Below, one piece after another: positions 1 through 8,291 of a stretch of DNA of 64,000 nt; the first letter of the stretch is position 1; every line of letters starts with the position of its first letter. The DNA is from Arthrobacter_E sp041360795 (GTDB lineage: Bacteria > Actinomycetota > Actinomycetes > Actinomycetales > Micrococcaceae): positions 868,001 to 932,000 of the forward strand of contig NZ_JBFUPW010000001.1 of NCBI RefSeq assembly GCF_041360795.1, read 5' to 3'. A program made the position numbers and the translations under genes. A model generated the notes under the pieces. It had not been told where the DNA came from and searched no databases. It worked only from the letters and a program-made list of their open reading frames with translations.

Positions 1-34
1 GGTAACGCGGGTTCGAATCCCGCTGGGGTCACCA
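1..34 (+). tRNA. tRNA 3' end (partial, probably tRNA-Glu)
   Basis: The left edge cuts a tRNA. The T-stem GCGGG (7-11) pairs with CCCGC (19-23) around a TTCGAAT loop. The acceptor strand TGGGGTC (24-30), discriminator A31 and encoded CCA (32-34) follow. The anticodon is outside the window. tRNA-Glu is inferred from the acceptor strand and from the common actinobacterial order tRNA-Gln/tRNA-Glu, ndgR, leuCD. Confidence 0.8.
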
Positions 35-36
35 CG

Positions 37-70
37 AAGAATCCCCGGTCCTCATGGGCCGGGGATTCTT
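37..70 (+). terminator. Intrinsic terminator of the tRNA operon
   Basis: A perfect 12-bp inverted repeat, AAGAATCCCCGG (37-48) and CCGGGGATTCTT (59-70), surrounds a 10-nt loop. It starts three bases after the tRNA CCA end and finishes with the T-containing arm, as expected for rho-independent termination. Confidence 0.85.
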
Positions 71-100
71 GCGTTTAAGCCTGGCTCTTCGCTGACTGTT

Positions 101-174
101 CGCCGAGTTCGGGGGTTGCTTCCGAGAACAGGGGTTGCAGCCACCGCGCTCGGAACGAATCCCCGAACTCGGCG
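101..174. repeat. Long imperfect inverted repeat in a convergent intergenic gap
   Basis: The outer arms are a perfect 14-bp match: CGCCGAGTTCGGGG (101-114) and CCCCGAACTCGGCG (161-174). Pairing continues inward with a few mismatches to TTCCGAG (120-126) against CTCGGAA. The element lies between the tRNA operon and the converging DUF1697 gene. It may terminate the minus-strand transcript or be a dispersed palindromic repeat; its role is unknown. Confidence 0.6.
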
Positions 175-201
175 GGCGTGGGCTTGGCCGACACGCGGCT
201 C

Positions 202-741
202 TCAGGCGAGGGCGGCCTGGACCTTCAGCAGGGTCCGGAGGTTCCGGGTGGTGGTGTAGGGCTTGTAGGCGGCCCGTGCCATGAGCTTGGAGACAGGAGC
301 GTCCGTGCTGGATCCCACGGCCACCTGGGTCGCGATGGCGCCGGGTGTCAGACGGACGATGCCGGTGGGGCCCAGTGCCGAGGCGGCCTCGATCAGGGAG
401 TCCAGCACCGTGGGGTCGCTGGCCAGGGTGACGTAGGAGTGCTGCTCCGGGTCGTCGGCCGGATAGGGGGTGGCCTTGACGATCCGGTCGATCTCCTCGC
501 GGTCCGTGACGATGACCCAGGCGTCGTACCCGAAACGGGCCCGCAAGGCGTCCTCGCAGGCCTTCTTCACGGCGTCCGGACCGGCATCCGACTCCAGGAT
601 CACGTTGCCCGTCGCCAGCAGCGTCTTCACGTTCTGAAAGGGTCCGTCGCTCAGGCGGGCCTTGAGGTCGGCCATCCGGATGTTGATCCCTCCCACATTG
701 ATCCCGCGGAGGAAGACGGCGTAGCGGTGCGGCTCGGTCAT
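202..741 (-). CDS. DUF1697 family protein
   Basis: A 179-residue cytosolic protein starting at ATG (741). It has the family's N-terminal signature RYAVFLRGINVGG (residues 6-18) and the TGNVI element near residue 45, at the usual full length for DUF1697. No biochemical role is established for the family. The gene lies 15 bp downstream of the IclR regulator on the same strand and could be co-transcribed with it, so any link to leucine control would come only from that position. No signal peptide or membrane segment is visible. Confidence 0.85.
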   Translation of the reverse strand: MTEPHRYAVFLRGINVGGINIRMADLKARLSDGPFQNVKTLLATGNVILESDAGPDAVKKACEDALRARFGYDAWVIVTDREEIDRIVKATPYPADDPEQHSYVTLASDPTVLDSLIEAASALGPTGIVRLTPGAIATQVAVGSSTDAPVSKLMARAAYKPYTTTRNLRTLLKVQAALA

Positions 742-756
742 GACGTCAACCGTGCC

Positions 757-1476
757 TCAGTCGTTGCCCTTGCGCAAGGCTTCAGTGAGCAGGCGCCCGG
801 CGTTGCAGACGACCTCGGCGTGCATCCGGCCCGGCTGCCGCGTGAGGCGCTCGATCGGTCCGGAGATCGACACGGCGGCGATCACGCGGCCGGACGGCCC
901 GCGCACGGGGGCCGAGACGGAGGCGACCCCCGGCTCGCGTTCGCCGAGGCTCTGAGCCCAGCCCCGACGTCGTACGCCCGCGAGGACGGTGGGGGTGAAG
1001 CGGGCGTTCTGCAGGCCCTCCAGCAGGCGGTCGTGGTCCTCCCAGGCGAGCAGCACCTGGGCGGCCGAGCCGGCCTTCATGGAGAGCTGGGTGCCGACGG
1101 GGATCGTGTCCCGCAGGCCGACGGGGCGTTCGGCGGAGGCGACGCACACACGCCATTCGCCCTGGCGGCGGAAGATCTGGGCGGACTCGCCGGTGGCGTC
1201 CCGCAGCTGGAGGAGCACCGGGCCGGCAGAGGCGATCAGACGGTCCTCACCCGCGGCGGAGGCCAGCTCGACGAGGCGGCTGCCGAGCACGAAGCGGCCC
1301 TGCATGTCGCGGCTCACCAGGCGGTGGTGCACGAGGGCGAGGGCGAGCCGGTGCACGGTGGGGCGTGCGAGTCCGGTGGCAGCGACCAGCTGTGCCAGGG
1401 TGGTCGGTCCGGCCTCGAGAGCGTCGAGAACCTGAGCCGCTTTGTCGATGACGCCGACGCCACTTGAAGTGTCCAT
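757..1476 (-). CDS. ndgR: IclR-family regulator of leuCD (NdgR/LtbR-like)
   Basis: A 239-residue IclR-type regulator with an N-terminal winged HTH (about residues 10-70, including LARPTVHRL) and a C-terminal effector domain. ATG 1476 (MDTSSGVGVIDKA) is preferred over the upstream in-frame codon at 1497, because it gives the length usual for NdgR. The gene is divergent from leuC with 133 bp between them. This is the arrangement of ndgR/ltbR in Streptomyces and Corynebacterium, where the protein controls leuCD and other amino-acid genes. Function here is by homology and context. The inverted repeat 1482-1501 is a candidate site. Confidence 0.9.
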   Translation of the reverse strand: MDTSSGVGVIDKAAQVLDALEAGPTTLAQLVAATGLARPTVHRLALALVHHRLVSRDMQGRFVLGSRLVELASAAGEDRLIASAGPVLLQLRDATGESAQIFRRQGEWRVCVASAERPVGLRDTIPVGTQLSMKAGSAAQVLLAWEDHDRLLEGLQNARFTPTVLAGVRRRGWAQSLGEREPGVASVSAPVRGPSGRVIAAVSISGPIERLTRQPGRMHAEVVCNAGRLLTEALRKGND

Positions 1477-1481
1477 ACAAT

Positions 1482-1501
1482 GATATTGCCGTCTCAATAT
1501 C
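1482..1501. promoter_or_regulatory. Candidate IclR operator between ndgR and leuC
   Basis: A perfect inverted repeat, GATATTG (1482-1488) and CAATATC (1495-1501), lies five bases upstream of the ndgR start codon in the 133-bp ndgR/leuC gap. A second short dyad (TCTCA...TGAGA) overlaps it. Position and symmetry suggest binding by the divergent IclR regulator with joint autoregulation and leuCD control. No consensus was tested. Confidence 0.45.
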
Positions 1502-1609
1502 TGAGATGCAAATCATTTCGCTGGCACTCTCCGGTGCGGGCTGGAACAGTTGAAATACAGCATCAGCACACCGCGGGGCCACCGGCCCGCGCAATGAAGG
1601 GAGAAGGCC

Positions 1610-3061
1610 ATGCCGAAGACACTGGCCGAGAAGGTCTGGGACGCGCACATCGTGCGTAAAGGCGAGGGCGAAGGAGTCAACGCCCAGCCCGATCTCCTCT
1701 TCATCGACCTTCACCTGGTGCACGAGGTGACCTCCCCGCAGGCCTTCGAGGGTCTGCGCCTGGCCGGCCGTCCGCTGCGCCGCCCCGATCTGACGATCGC
1801 CACCGAGGACCACAACACTCCGACGATCGACATCGACAAGCCGATCCCGGACCCCACCAGCCGCACCCAGATCGAGACGCTGCGCGCCAACTGCAAGGAG
1901 TTCGGCGTCCGCCTGCACTCCCTGGGTGACAAGGAACAGGGCATCGTCCACGTCGTCGGCCCGCAGCTCGGCCTGACGCAGCCCGGAATGACCGTGGTGT
2001 GCGGCGACTCCCACACCTCCACGCACGGCGCGTTCGGCGCGCTGGCCATGGGCATCGGCACCTCCGAGGTCGAGCATGTCATGGCCACCCAGACGCTGTC
2101 CCTGAAGCCGTTCAAGACCATGGCCATCAACGTGGAGGGCACCCTGAAGCCGGGCGTCTCCTCGAAGGACATCATCCTGGCGGTCATCGCGAAGATCGGC
2201 ACCGGCGGCGGGCAGGGCTACGTCCTGGAATACCGCGGCTCCGCCATCCGGGCGCTGTCCATGGAAGCGCGCATGACCATCTGCAACATGTCGATCGAGG
2301 CCGGCGCCCGCGCCGGCATGGTGGCGCCGGACCAGACCACCTACGACTTCATGAAGGGCCGCCCGCACGCTCCCGAAGGAGCCGACTGGGATGCCGCCGT
2401 CGAGTACTGGGACACCCTGCACACCGATGAGGGGGCCGTCTTCGACGAGGAAGTCTTCCTGGACGCCGACACCCTCGCGCCGTTCGTCACCTGGGGCACC
2501 AACCCGGGCCAGGGCGTGTCCTTGTCGCAGGCCGTCCCGGACCCCGAGTCCTTCGGTGACGAGAACCAGAAGGCCGCCGCACGCCGTGCCCTGGAGTACA
2601 TGGACCTGGAAGCCGGCACCCCGATGAAGGAGATCCGGGTGGACACCGTGTTCCTCGGCTCATGCACCAACTCGCGCCTGGAGGACCTGCAGGCCGCGGC
2701 GGACGTCATCCGTGGCCGCCGCAAAGATCCCGACATCCGCATGATGGTGGTTCCCGGCTCCGCCCGTGTCCGCTTGGAGGCGGAGGCGATCGGCCTGGAC
2801 AAGGTCTTCAAGGAGTTCGGCGCCGAGTGGCGCTTTGCGGGCTGCTCGATGTGCCTCGGCATGAACCCGGACCAGTTGGCCCCGGGCGAACGCTGCGCGT
2901 CCACCTCCAACCGCAACTTCGAAGGCCGTCAGGGCAAGGGCGGGCGCACCCACCTGGTCTCGCCCGTGGTGGCCGCCGCCACCGCGGTCCGCGGGACGCT
3001 GAGCTCCCCGTCGGATCTGGAACCCCTGGCACAGGACGACGCCGGCGCTGCCGCCGCCTGA
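1610..3061 (+). CDS. leuC: 3-isopropylmalate dehydratase large subunit
   Basis: A 483-residue LeuC, catalysing 2-isopropylmalate to 3-isopropylmalate in leucine synthesis together with LeuD. Aconitase-family features are present: DSHTSTHGAFG in the N-terminal half, and the iron-sulphur ligands in GSCTNSR (about residue 347) and AGCSMCLG (about residues 407-410). Length is typical. ATG 1610 is preceded by AAGGGAGAAGG. leuD follows 33 bp downstream, forming an operon divergent from the IclR regulator. Confidence 0.97.
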   Translation: MPKTLAEKVWDAHIVRKGEGEGVNAQPDLLFIDLHLVHEVTSPQAFEGLRLAGRPLRRPDLTIATEDHNTPTIDIDKPIPDPTSRTQIETLRANCKEFGVRLHSLGDKEQGIVHVVGPQLGLTQPGMTVVCGDSHTSTHGAFGALAMGIGTSEVEHVMATQTLSLKPFKTMAINVEGTLKPGVSSKDIILAVIAKIGTGGGQGYVLEYRGSAIRALSMEARMTICNMSIEAGARAGMVAPDQTTYDFMKGRPHAPEGADWDAAVEYWDTLHTDEGAVFDEEVFLDADTLAPFVTWGTNPGQGVSLSQAVPDPESFGDENQKAAARRALEYMDLEAGTPMKEIRVDTVFLGSCTNSRLEDLQAAADVIRGRRKDPDIRMMVVPGSARVRLEAEAIGLDKVFKEFGAEWRFAGCSMCLGMNPDQLAPGERCASTSNRNFEGRQGKGGRTHLVSPVVAAATAVRGTLSSPSDLEPLAQDDAGAAAA

Positions 3062-3094
3062 GCCCGCCGCGACACGATTTCCCAGGAGCACACG

Positions 3095-3694
3095 ATGGAA
3101 AAATTCACCACCCACACCGGCATCGGCGTCCCGCTGCGTCAGAGCAACGTCGACACGGACCAGATCATCCCCGCTGTCTACCTCAAGCGCATCACCCGGA
3201 CGGGCTTTGAAGACGCCCTGTTCGCCGGCTGGCGCAAGGATGAGAACTTCATCCTGAACCGGGAGCCCTTCAACCGCGGCTCCGTGCTGGTGGCCGGCCC
3301 CGACTTCGGCACCGGCTCCTCGCGCGAACACGCGGTCTGGGCACTCAAGGACTACGGTTTCAAGGCCGTGCTGTCCTCGCGGTTCGCGGACATCTTCCGT
3401 GGCAACTCCGGCAAGCAGGGCCTCCTGGCCGCCGTGCTGGAGCAGGACGACATCGAGCTGATCTGGAAGATCCTCGAGAACGCGCCGGGCACCGAGATCC
3501 GCGTGGACCTCCAGTCCAAGGTCGTGGAATGCGGCAACGTCGTGGCGCCGTTCCAGATCGACGACTACACCCGCTGGCGTCTGCTGGAAGGCCTGGATGA
3601 CATCGGGCTGACCCTGCAGCACGAAGAGGACATCACCGCCTACGAGGCGACGCGGCCGTCCTTCAAGCCGAAGACGCTCCCTGCCAAAAGCTGA
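3095..3694 (+). CDS. leuD: 3-isopropylmalate dehydratase small subunit
   Basis: A 199-residue LeuD, the swivelling domain that completes the LeuC active site. The family elements NVDTDQIIPA (near residue 18) and GPDFGTGSSREHA (near residue 67) are intact and the length is normal. It starts at ATG 3095 with an upstream CAGGAG site. It is the last gene of the leuCD operon and is followed by a strong palindromic terminator. Confidence 0.97.
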   Translation: MEKFTTHTGIGVPLRQSNVDTDQIIPAVYLKRITRTGFEDALFAGWRKDENFILNREPFNRGSVLVAGPDFGTGSSREHAVWALKDYGFKAVLSSRFADIFRGNSGKQGLLAAVLEQDDIELIWKILENAPGTEIRVDLQSKVVECGNVVAPFQIDDYTRWRLLEGLDDIGLTLQHEEDITAYEATRPSFKPKTLPAKS

Positions 3695-3757
3695 ATGGCG
3701 GCGCGCTGAACGGCCGAGCGTTGAACGGCCGCCCAGCCGGCCACGACTGACGTGACA

Positions 3758-3803
3758 CACGACGACGGCGGCCCCTCCCGCGGGAGGGGCCGCCGTCGTC
3801 GTG
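3758..3803. terminator. Bidirectional terminator between leuD and the glucosidase operon
   Basis: A perfect 23-bp self-complementary arm pair without spacer, CACGACGACGG... (3758-3780) and ...CCGTCGTCGTG (3781-3803), sits between convergent leuD and the minus-strand GH13 gene. It can act for both. Confidence 0.85.
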
Positions 3804-3833
3804 CGGAGAGTGCGTCAGCCGGTGTGCGGCTGG

Positions 3834-5552
3834 TCAGTCCCGCAGCCAGGCGGTGGTCGCGCCCGGGAGCGTGTGTCCCTCGAGGGGGCCGCTGCTCAGC
3901 AGGACCTCGCCGTCCGGGAGCGTGGCCGGAGCGTCGCCGAAGTTCGTGACGCTGATCCAGCCGCCGGGACGCCGGAAGGCGAGCACCGAGGGCTCCTCAG
4001 TGGGCAGCCATTCGAGGTCCTCGGCCGCCTGGAGCTCGCTCCGCAGAGCCAGGGCCTTGCGGTAGAAGCTCAGCGTGGAGTCCTCATCCGCTTCCTCCGC
4101 CTGCACCGAGTAGTCCGCGAACCATGAGGGCTGGGGCAGGTGGGAACCGCCGGCGCCGAAACCGAACGACGGTCCGGACGACGTCCAGGGCAGGGGGACG
4201 CGGCAGCCGTCGCGGCCGATCTCCACGCCGGGGTTCCGGAAGAAGGATGGGTCCTGCCGCTCCGAGTCCGGGATCTGACCGACTTCCTGTAGCCCGAGCT
4301 CCTCGCCCTGGTACAGATAGGACGAGCCCGGCAGGGCGAGCATGAGCTGCGTGGCGGCGCGGGCGCGCCGCAGGCCGAGTGCGGCGTCCACCGCGCCCGG
4401 GTCACCGCCGTCGAGCAGCCAGGACTTGCCGGCGTTCGCCATGATGGCGCCGGACTCCGCCGGACCGGACTCTGGCAGCCCGTAGCGCGTGGCGTGCCGG
4501 ACGACGTCGTGGTTGGAGAAGACCCACGTGGAGGAGGCGCCGCTTGCCGCTGCCTCGGCGAGGTTCTTCGTGATGACCGCGCGGAAGTCCTCGGCCCGGA
4601 AGTCCGCCTGGAGGAGGTCGAAGTTGAACGCCTGGCCCAGTCCCTCCGGGCTCGCGTACCGGGCGCGGCGGTCCGGGTGCACCCAGGCCTCGGCCACGGC
4701 CGTGCGGGCGGGGGAGTACTCGTTGAAGACCGTGCGCCACTCGGCGTAGATCTCGTGCACCGCGTCGCGATCCCAGAACGGGTGGGAGCCGTCCACGAAC
4801 CCGTCCGTCCCGGTGTTCAGCGCCTGGAGGTCCGCCTTGGACGGCATCGGCTCGGAGAAGTCCTTGACCATCCCGTGCGCCACATCCACGCGGAATCCGT
4901 CGACGCCGCGGTCGGACCAGAACCGCAGGGTCTTCAGGAAATCCTCGCGGACCTCGGGGTTGTCCCAGTTGAAGTCCGGCTGTTCCTTGGCGAACAGGTG
5001 GAAGTACCACTGACCCGGGGTGCCGTCCGGTTCGGTGACGCGTTCCCAGGCCGGGCCGCCGAACACTGAATCCCAGTCGGACGGCGGCAGTTCGCCGTGC
5101 TCGCCCTTGCCGTCGCGGAAGATGTACCGGTTGCGGGCGGGGGAGCCGGGTTCCGAGGCGAGGGCCTCCTGGAACCACTCGTGGCGGTCGGAGGAGTGGT
5201 TCGGCACGATGTCCACGATGAGGCGGATGCCGGCTGCGTGGAGCGCGGCGACCATGTCGTCGAAGTCCGCGAGGGTGCCGAGACGCGGGTCGACGTCGCG
5301 GTAGTCGTCCACGTCGTAGCCGCCATCGGCCAGGGCCGAGGGGTAGAACGGGCTCAGCCAGACGGCGTCGATCCCCAGTTCCCGGAGATACCCGACCTTG
5401 GACGTGATGCCGGGCAGATCGCCGATGCCGTCACCATTCGCATCGGCGAAGCTGCGCGGGTAGATCTGATAGACGGCCGCCTGGCGCCACCACTCGGGGT
5501 CGCTCAGGTGGTCGGCGTCGCGGTGCTGTGCCTCGGGGGCGGTGGTGCTCAC
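3834..5552 (-). CDS. GH13 alpha-glucosidase (copy 1)
   Basis: A 572-residue cytoplasmic GH13 oligo-1,6-glucosidase/alpha-glucosidase type enzyme. The (beta/alpha)8 barrel carries the nucleophile Asp in GFRVDVAHG (about D223), the acid/base Glu in AVAEAW (about E288) and the transition-state Asp in SNHDVVRH (about D349). GTG 5552 is chosen because AAGGAG lies 4 nt upstream. It is the distal gene of the ABC-importer operon, 69 bp after a paralogue. It likely splits an imported alpha-glucoside to glucose; the linkage cannot be told from sequence. Confidence 0.9.
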   Translation of the reverse strand: MSTTAPEAQHRDADHLSDPEWWRQAAVYQIYPRSFADANGDGIGDLPGITSKVGYLRELGIDAVWLSPFYPSALADGGYDVDDYRDVDPRLGTLADFDDMVAALHAAGIRLIVDIVPNHSSDRHEWFQEALASEPGSPARNRYIFRDGKGEHGELPPSDWDSVFGGPAWERVTEPDGTPGQWYFHLFAKEQPDFNWDNPEVREDFLKTLRFWSDRGVDGFRVDVAHGMVKDFSEPMPSKADLQALNTGTDGFVDGSHPFWDRDAVHEIYAEWRTVFNEYSPARTAVAEAWVHPDRRARYASPEGLGQAFNFDLLQADFRAEDFRAVITKNLAEAAASGASSTWVFSNHDVVRHATRYGLPESGPAESGAIMANAGKSWLLDGGDPGAVDAALGLRRARAATQLMLALPGSSYLYQGEELGLQEVGQIPDSERQDPSFFRNPGVEIGRDGCRVPLPWTSSGPSFGFGAGGSHLPQPSWFADYSVQAEEADEDSTLSFYRKALALRSELQAAEDLEWLPTEEPSVLAFRRPGGWISVTNFGDAPATLPDGEVLLSSGPLEGHTLPGATTAWLRD

Positions 5553-5621
5553 AATGCTCCTTGTCGGAAGGTCGGGGTCCGGCCCAGGGATCACTCGGGC
5601 CGGGAACGGGAGAGGAGGCGG

Positions 5622-7328
5622 TCAGGCCGAGGCCGCGGTGCCCGGGACACGCAGCCAGGCGGTCGCGGAACCCGGCAGCAGGCCGTTCTGCACGGGTGCG
5701 CTCGCGAGCAGCAGCTCTCCCACGGGCAGCTCCACAGGTTCCTGGCCGAAGTTGGTGATCGTCAGCCAGCCACCGGGACGGGTGAAGCCGAGTGCCGCAG
5801 CGGGCGTCTCCACCCAGTCCAGCGTCTCGGCGCCCTGCAGCGTGCTGCGCAGGTGCAGGGCCGCACGGTACAGATTGAGGGTCGACGCCGGGTCCGAGTC
5901 CTCGGCTTCCACCGAGTACGCGCCGAACCACTCCGGCTGGGGCAGATGTGCGCCGCCCGGCCCGAAGCCGAAGGACAGTCCGGACAACGTCCAGGGGAGT
6001 GGCACACGACAGCCGTCGCGCCCCAGGCCGTCGTAGGACCAGGCAGGCTGGTGCACCGAGCGATGGTAGGCCGGGTCCTGCCGAGCCTCGGCCGGCAGAT
6101 CGCCGACTTCCTGCAGGCCGAGCTCCTCACCCTGGTAGAGGTAGGTGCTGCCGGGCAGGGCCAGGAGGAAGAGCGTGGCGGCGCGGGCCCGGGCGAGGCC
6201 GAGGGCGGGATCGACGCCGTCGGCCGGCGCTCCGGCGATCATCCACTCGATGCCCTGTTTGACGCCCTTGCGGTCTCCCAACGGCGGTAGCCCGTAGCGG
6301 GTGGCGTGGCGGGTGACGTCGTGGTTGGAGAGCACCCAGGTGGAGGACGAGCCGGTGGTCGCCGACTGGGCGAGGTTCTCCGTGACGATCCGGCGGAACG
6401 CCTCCGGGTCGAAGTCCGCCGTCAGGAGATCGAAGTTGAAGGCCTGGCCCAGCCCGTTCGGTGAGGCGTACTTCGCGCGGCGCACCGGGGAATCGACCCA
6501 GGCCTCGGCGACGGCGGTGCGGGGCGGGTCGTACTCGTTGAACACGGCGCGCCAGTCGGCGTAGATCTCGTGCACCTCGTCCCGGTCCATGAGCGGGTGC
6601 GTGCCGGAGTCGCGGTCCAGGGCCTCCAGTTCCGCGCGGCTGGGCAGCGTCTCCGGAAGGTCCTTCACCAGGAGGTTCGCCACGTCCACGCGGAAGCCGT
6701 CCACGCCGCGATCGGACCAGAAACGCAGGGTCTTCAGGAAGTCCTCGCGGACCTCCGGGTTGTCCCAGTTGAAGTCCGGCTGCTCCTTGGCAAAGGTGTG
6801 CAGGTACCACTGGCCCGGCGTCCCGTCCGGTTCGGTGATGCGCTCCCAGGCAGGCCCGCCGAACACCGAGTCCCAGTCCGACGGCGGGAGCTCCCCGTGC
6901 TCGCCCAGCCCGTCACGGAAGAGGTACCGCTCCCGGGCCGCGGAACCGCGGGGCGAGGCCAGAGCCTCCCGGAACCACGCGTGCTCGTCCGAGGAGTGGT
7001 TCGGCACGATGTCCACGATGACGCGGATGCCGGCGGCGTGCAGGGCCGTCACCATCTCGTCGAACTCGTCGAGCGTGCCGATCCGCGGGTCGACGTCGCG
7101 GTAGTCCGCCACGTCGTAGCCGCCGTCCGCGAGTGCCGAGGGGTAGAAGGGACTCAGCCACACGGCGTCGATCCCCAGACCGGCCAGGTACGGCACCCGC
7201 GAGATGATGCCGCGCAGATCGCCGATGCCGTCGCCGTCGGCGTCCGCGAAAGAGCGGGGGTAGATCTGGTAGACGGCGGCCTGACGCCACCAGGTGGCCT
7301 CGGGGAGGAGGACGGGTTCTGCTGCCAT
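5622..7328 (-). CDS. GH13 alpha-glucosidase (copy 2)
   Basis: A 568-residue paralogue of the next gene downstream, with the same fold and intact catalytic residues (D215 in GFRVDVANL, E275 in AVAEAW, D337 in SNHDVTRH). The two align end to end, so they arose by tandem duplication. Differences after the nucleophile (ANLL against AHGM) and in the 220-250 loop could shift linkage or chain-length preference. It follows the permease genes by 48 bp in the same operon. No signal peptide, so it acts on imported sugar. Confidence 0.9.
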   Translation of the reverse strand: MAAEPVLLPEATWWRQAAVYQIYPRSFADADGDGIGDLRGIISRVPYLAGLGIDAVWLSPFYPSALADGGYDVADYRDVDPRIGTLDEFDEMVTALHAAGIRVIVDIVPNHSSDEHAWFREALASPRGSAARERYLFRDGLGEHGELPPSDWDSVFGGPAWERITEPDGTPGQWYLHTFAKEQPDFNWDNPEVREDFLKTLRFWSDRGVDGFRVDVANLLVKDLPETLPSRAELEALDRDSGTHPLMDRDEVHEIYADWRAVFNEYDPPRTAVAEAWVDSPVRRAKYASPNGLGQAFNFDLLTADFDPEAFRRIVTENLAQSATTGSSSTWVLSNHDVTRHATRYGLPPLGDRKGVKQGIEWMIAGAPADGVDPALGLARARAATLFLLALPGSTYLYQGEELGLQEVGDLPAEARQDPAYHRSVHQPAWSYDGLGRDGCRVPLPWTLSGLSFGFGPGGAHLPQPEWFGAYSVEAEDSDPASTLNLYRAALHLRSTLQGAETLDWVETPAAALGFTRPGGWLTITNFGQEPVELPVGELLLASAPVQNGLLPGSATAWLRVPGTAASA

Positions 7329-7376
7329 GGGGGATTCCTCGGGGAAGTCGGTGTGACGGATGCGGCGGAGTGGGCG

Positions 7377-8291
7377 TCAGCCCTTGACGGCGCCCTGGGT
7401 GACGCCCGCCATGACCCAGCGCTGCGTGAACAGGTAGGCGACGATCGCGGGAGCCATCGCCATGAGGTAGGACGCGAAGGACACGTTGTAGTTGTTGCTG
7501 AATTGAGTCTGGAACAGGTTCTGCCGAACCGGAAGGGTCTGCAGTGCCGGATCCGAGATGATGAGGGACGGCATCATGAAGTCGTTCCACGCGTACAGGA
7601 ACGCGAAGATGCCCACCGTGGCGCTCATGGGGGCGAGCAGCGGGAAGATGATGCGCCAGAAGGTGACCCAGGTGCTCGCCCCGTCGATCCGGGCGCTCTC
7701 TTCGAGCTCGAGCGGGATCGACCGGAGGAAGGCCGTGAACAGCAGCACGCTGAAGCTCAGCTGGAACATGCTTGCCAGAAGGATGACTCCCAGCGGGTTG
7801 TCCAGGTGCAGGAGCCCGGTGAGCTGGATCTGCGGCAGCGCCACCACGGGGAACGGGATGAACATCGCGGCCAGCAGATAGTAGAACGAGTAGCGGAACA
7901 CCTTGCGGTCCCAGTTGCGCACGATCGCGTACGACGTGAACGCCGAGAGCACGATGGTGAGCACCACGGTGCCGGCCGTCACCAGGAGGCTGACACCGGC
8001 CCCCACGGGGAAGCTCGTCAGATTCCAGGCCTGCACGAAGCCGTCGACCGAGAAGGGCGCGGGCAGCGAGAAGGCGTTGCCGTCCACGGCCTGCGCCCCG
8101 GTCTTGAACGCCATCGAGAGGGTGACGTAGAGGGGCAGGAGCACGGTGACCGCGCAGAGCAGGAGCAGGACGGTGGCGGGCCAGTTGACCCGCTCCAGCC
8201 GGACGCGGGGCGTGTGGCCCCGGCCCCGGGTGAGCTCGCGCTCGCCGTCGGTGGCGGGTGTCTCAGAGGTGAGAAGCGTCTGCGTCGACAT
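7377..8291 (-). CDS. Carbohydrate ABC transporter permease (MalG type)
   Basis: A 304-residue inner-membrane permease with about six helices and the EAA-like loop LEESARIDGASTWVTFW near residue 205 that contacts the ATPase. It ends with the usual GAVKG tail. ATG 8291 overlaps the stop of the upstream permease (ATGA), so the two are translationally coupled. With its partner it forms the channel of a CUT1-type sugar importer. No ATPase gene is present in the operon, so a shared MsiK-like ATPase encoded elsewhere is probable, as is common in actinobacteria. Confidence 0.92.
   Translation of the reverse strand: MSTQTLLTSETPATDGERELTRGRGHTPRVRLERVNWPATVLLLLCAVTVLLPLYVTLSMAFKTGAQAVDGNAFSLPAPFSVDGFVQAWNLTSFPVGAGVSLLVTAGTVVLTIVLSAFTSYAIVRNWDRKVFRYSFYYLLAAMFIPFPVVALPQIQLTGLLHLDNPLGVILLASMFQLSFSVLLFTAFLRSIPLELEESARIDGASTWVTFWRIIFPLLAPMSATVGIFAFLYAWNDFMMPSLIISDPALQTLPVRQNLFQTQFSNNYNVSFASYLMAMAPAIVAYLFTQRWVMAGVTQGAVKG

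Noticed and set aside
178..1467. Long plus-strand open frame across the DUF1697 and IclR genes
   Set aside because: Shadow of two real minus-strand genes; no family resemblance, Gly/Arg-rich composition typical of antisense frames in high-GC DNA.
1247..2422. Minus-strand 391-codon frame over leuC
   Set aside because: Antisense of leuC without ribosome site or recognisable domain.
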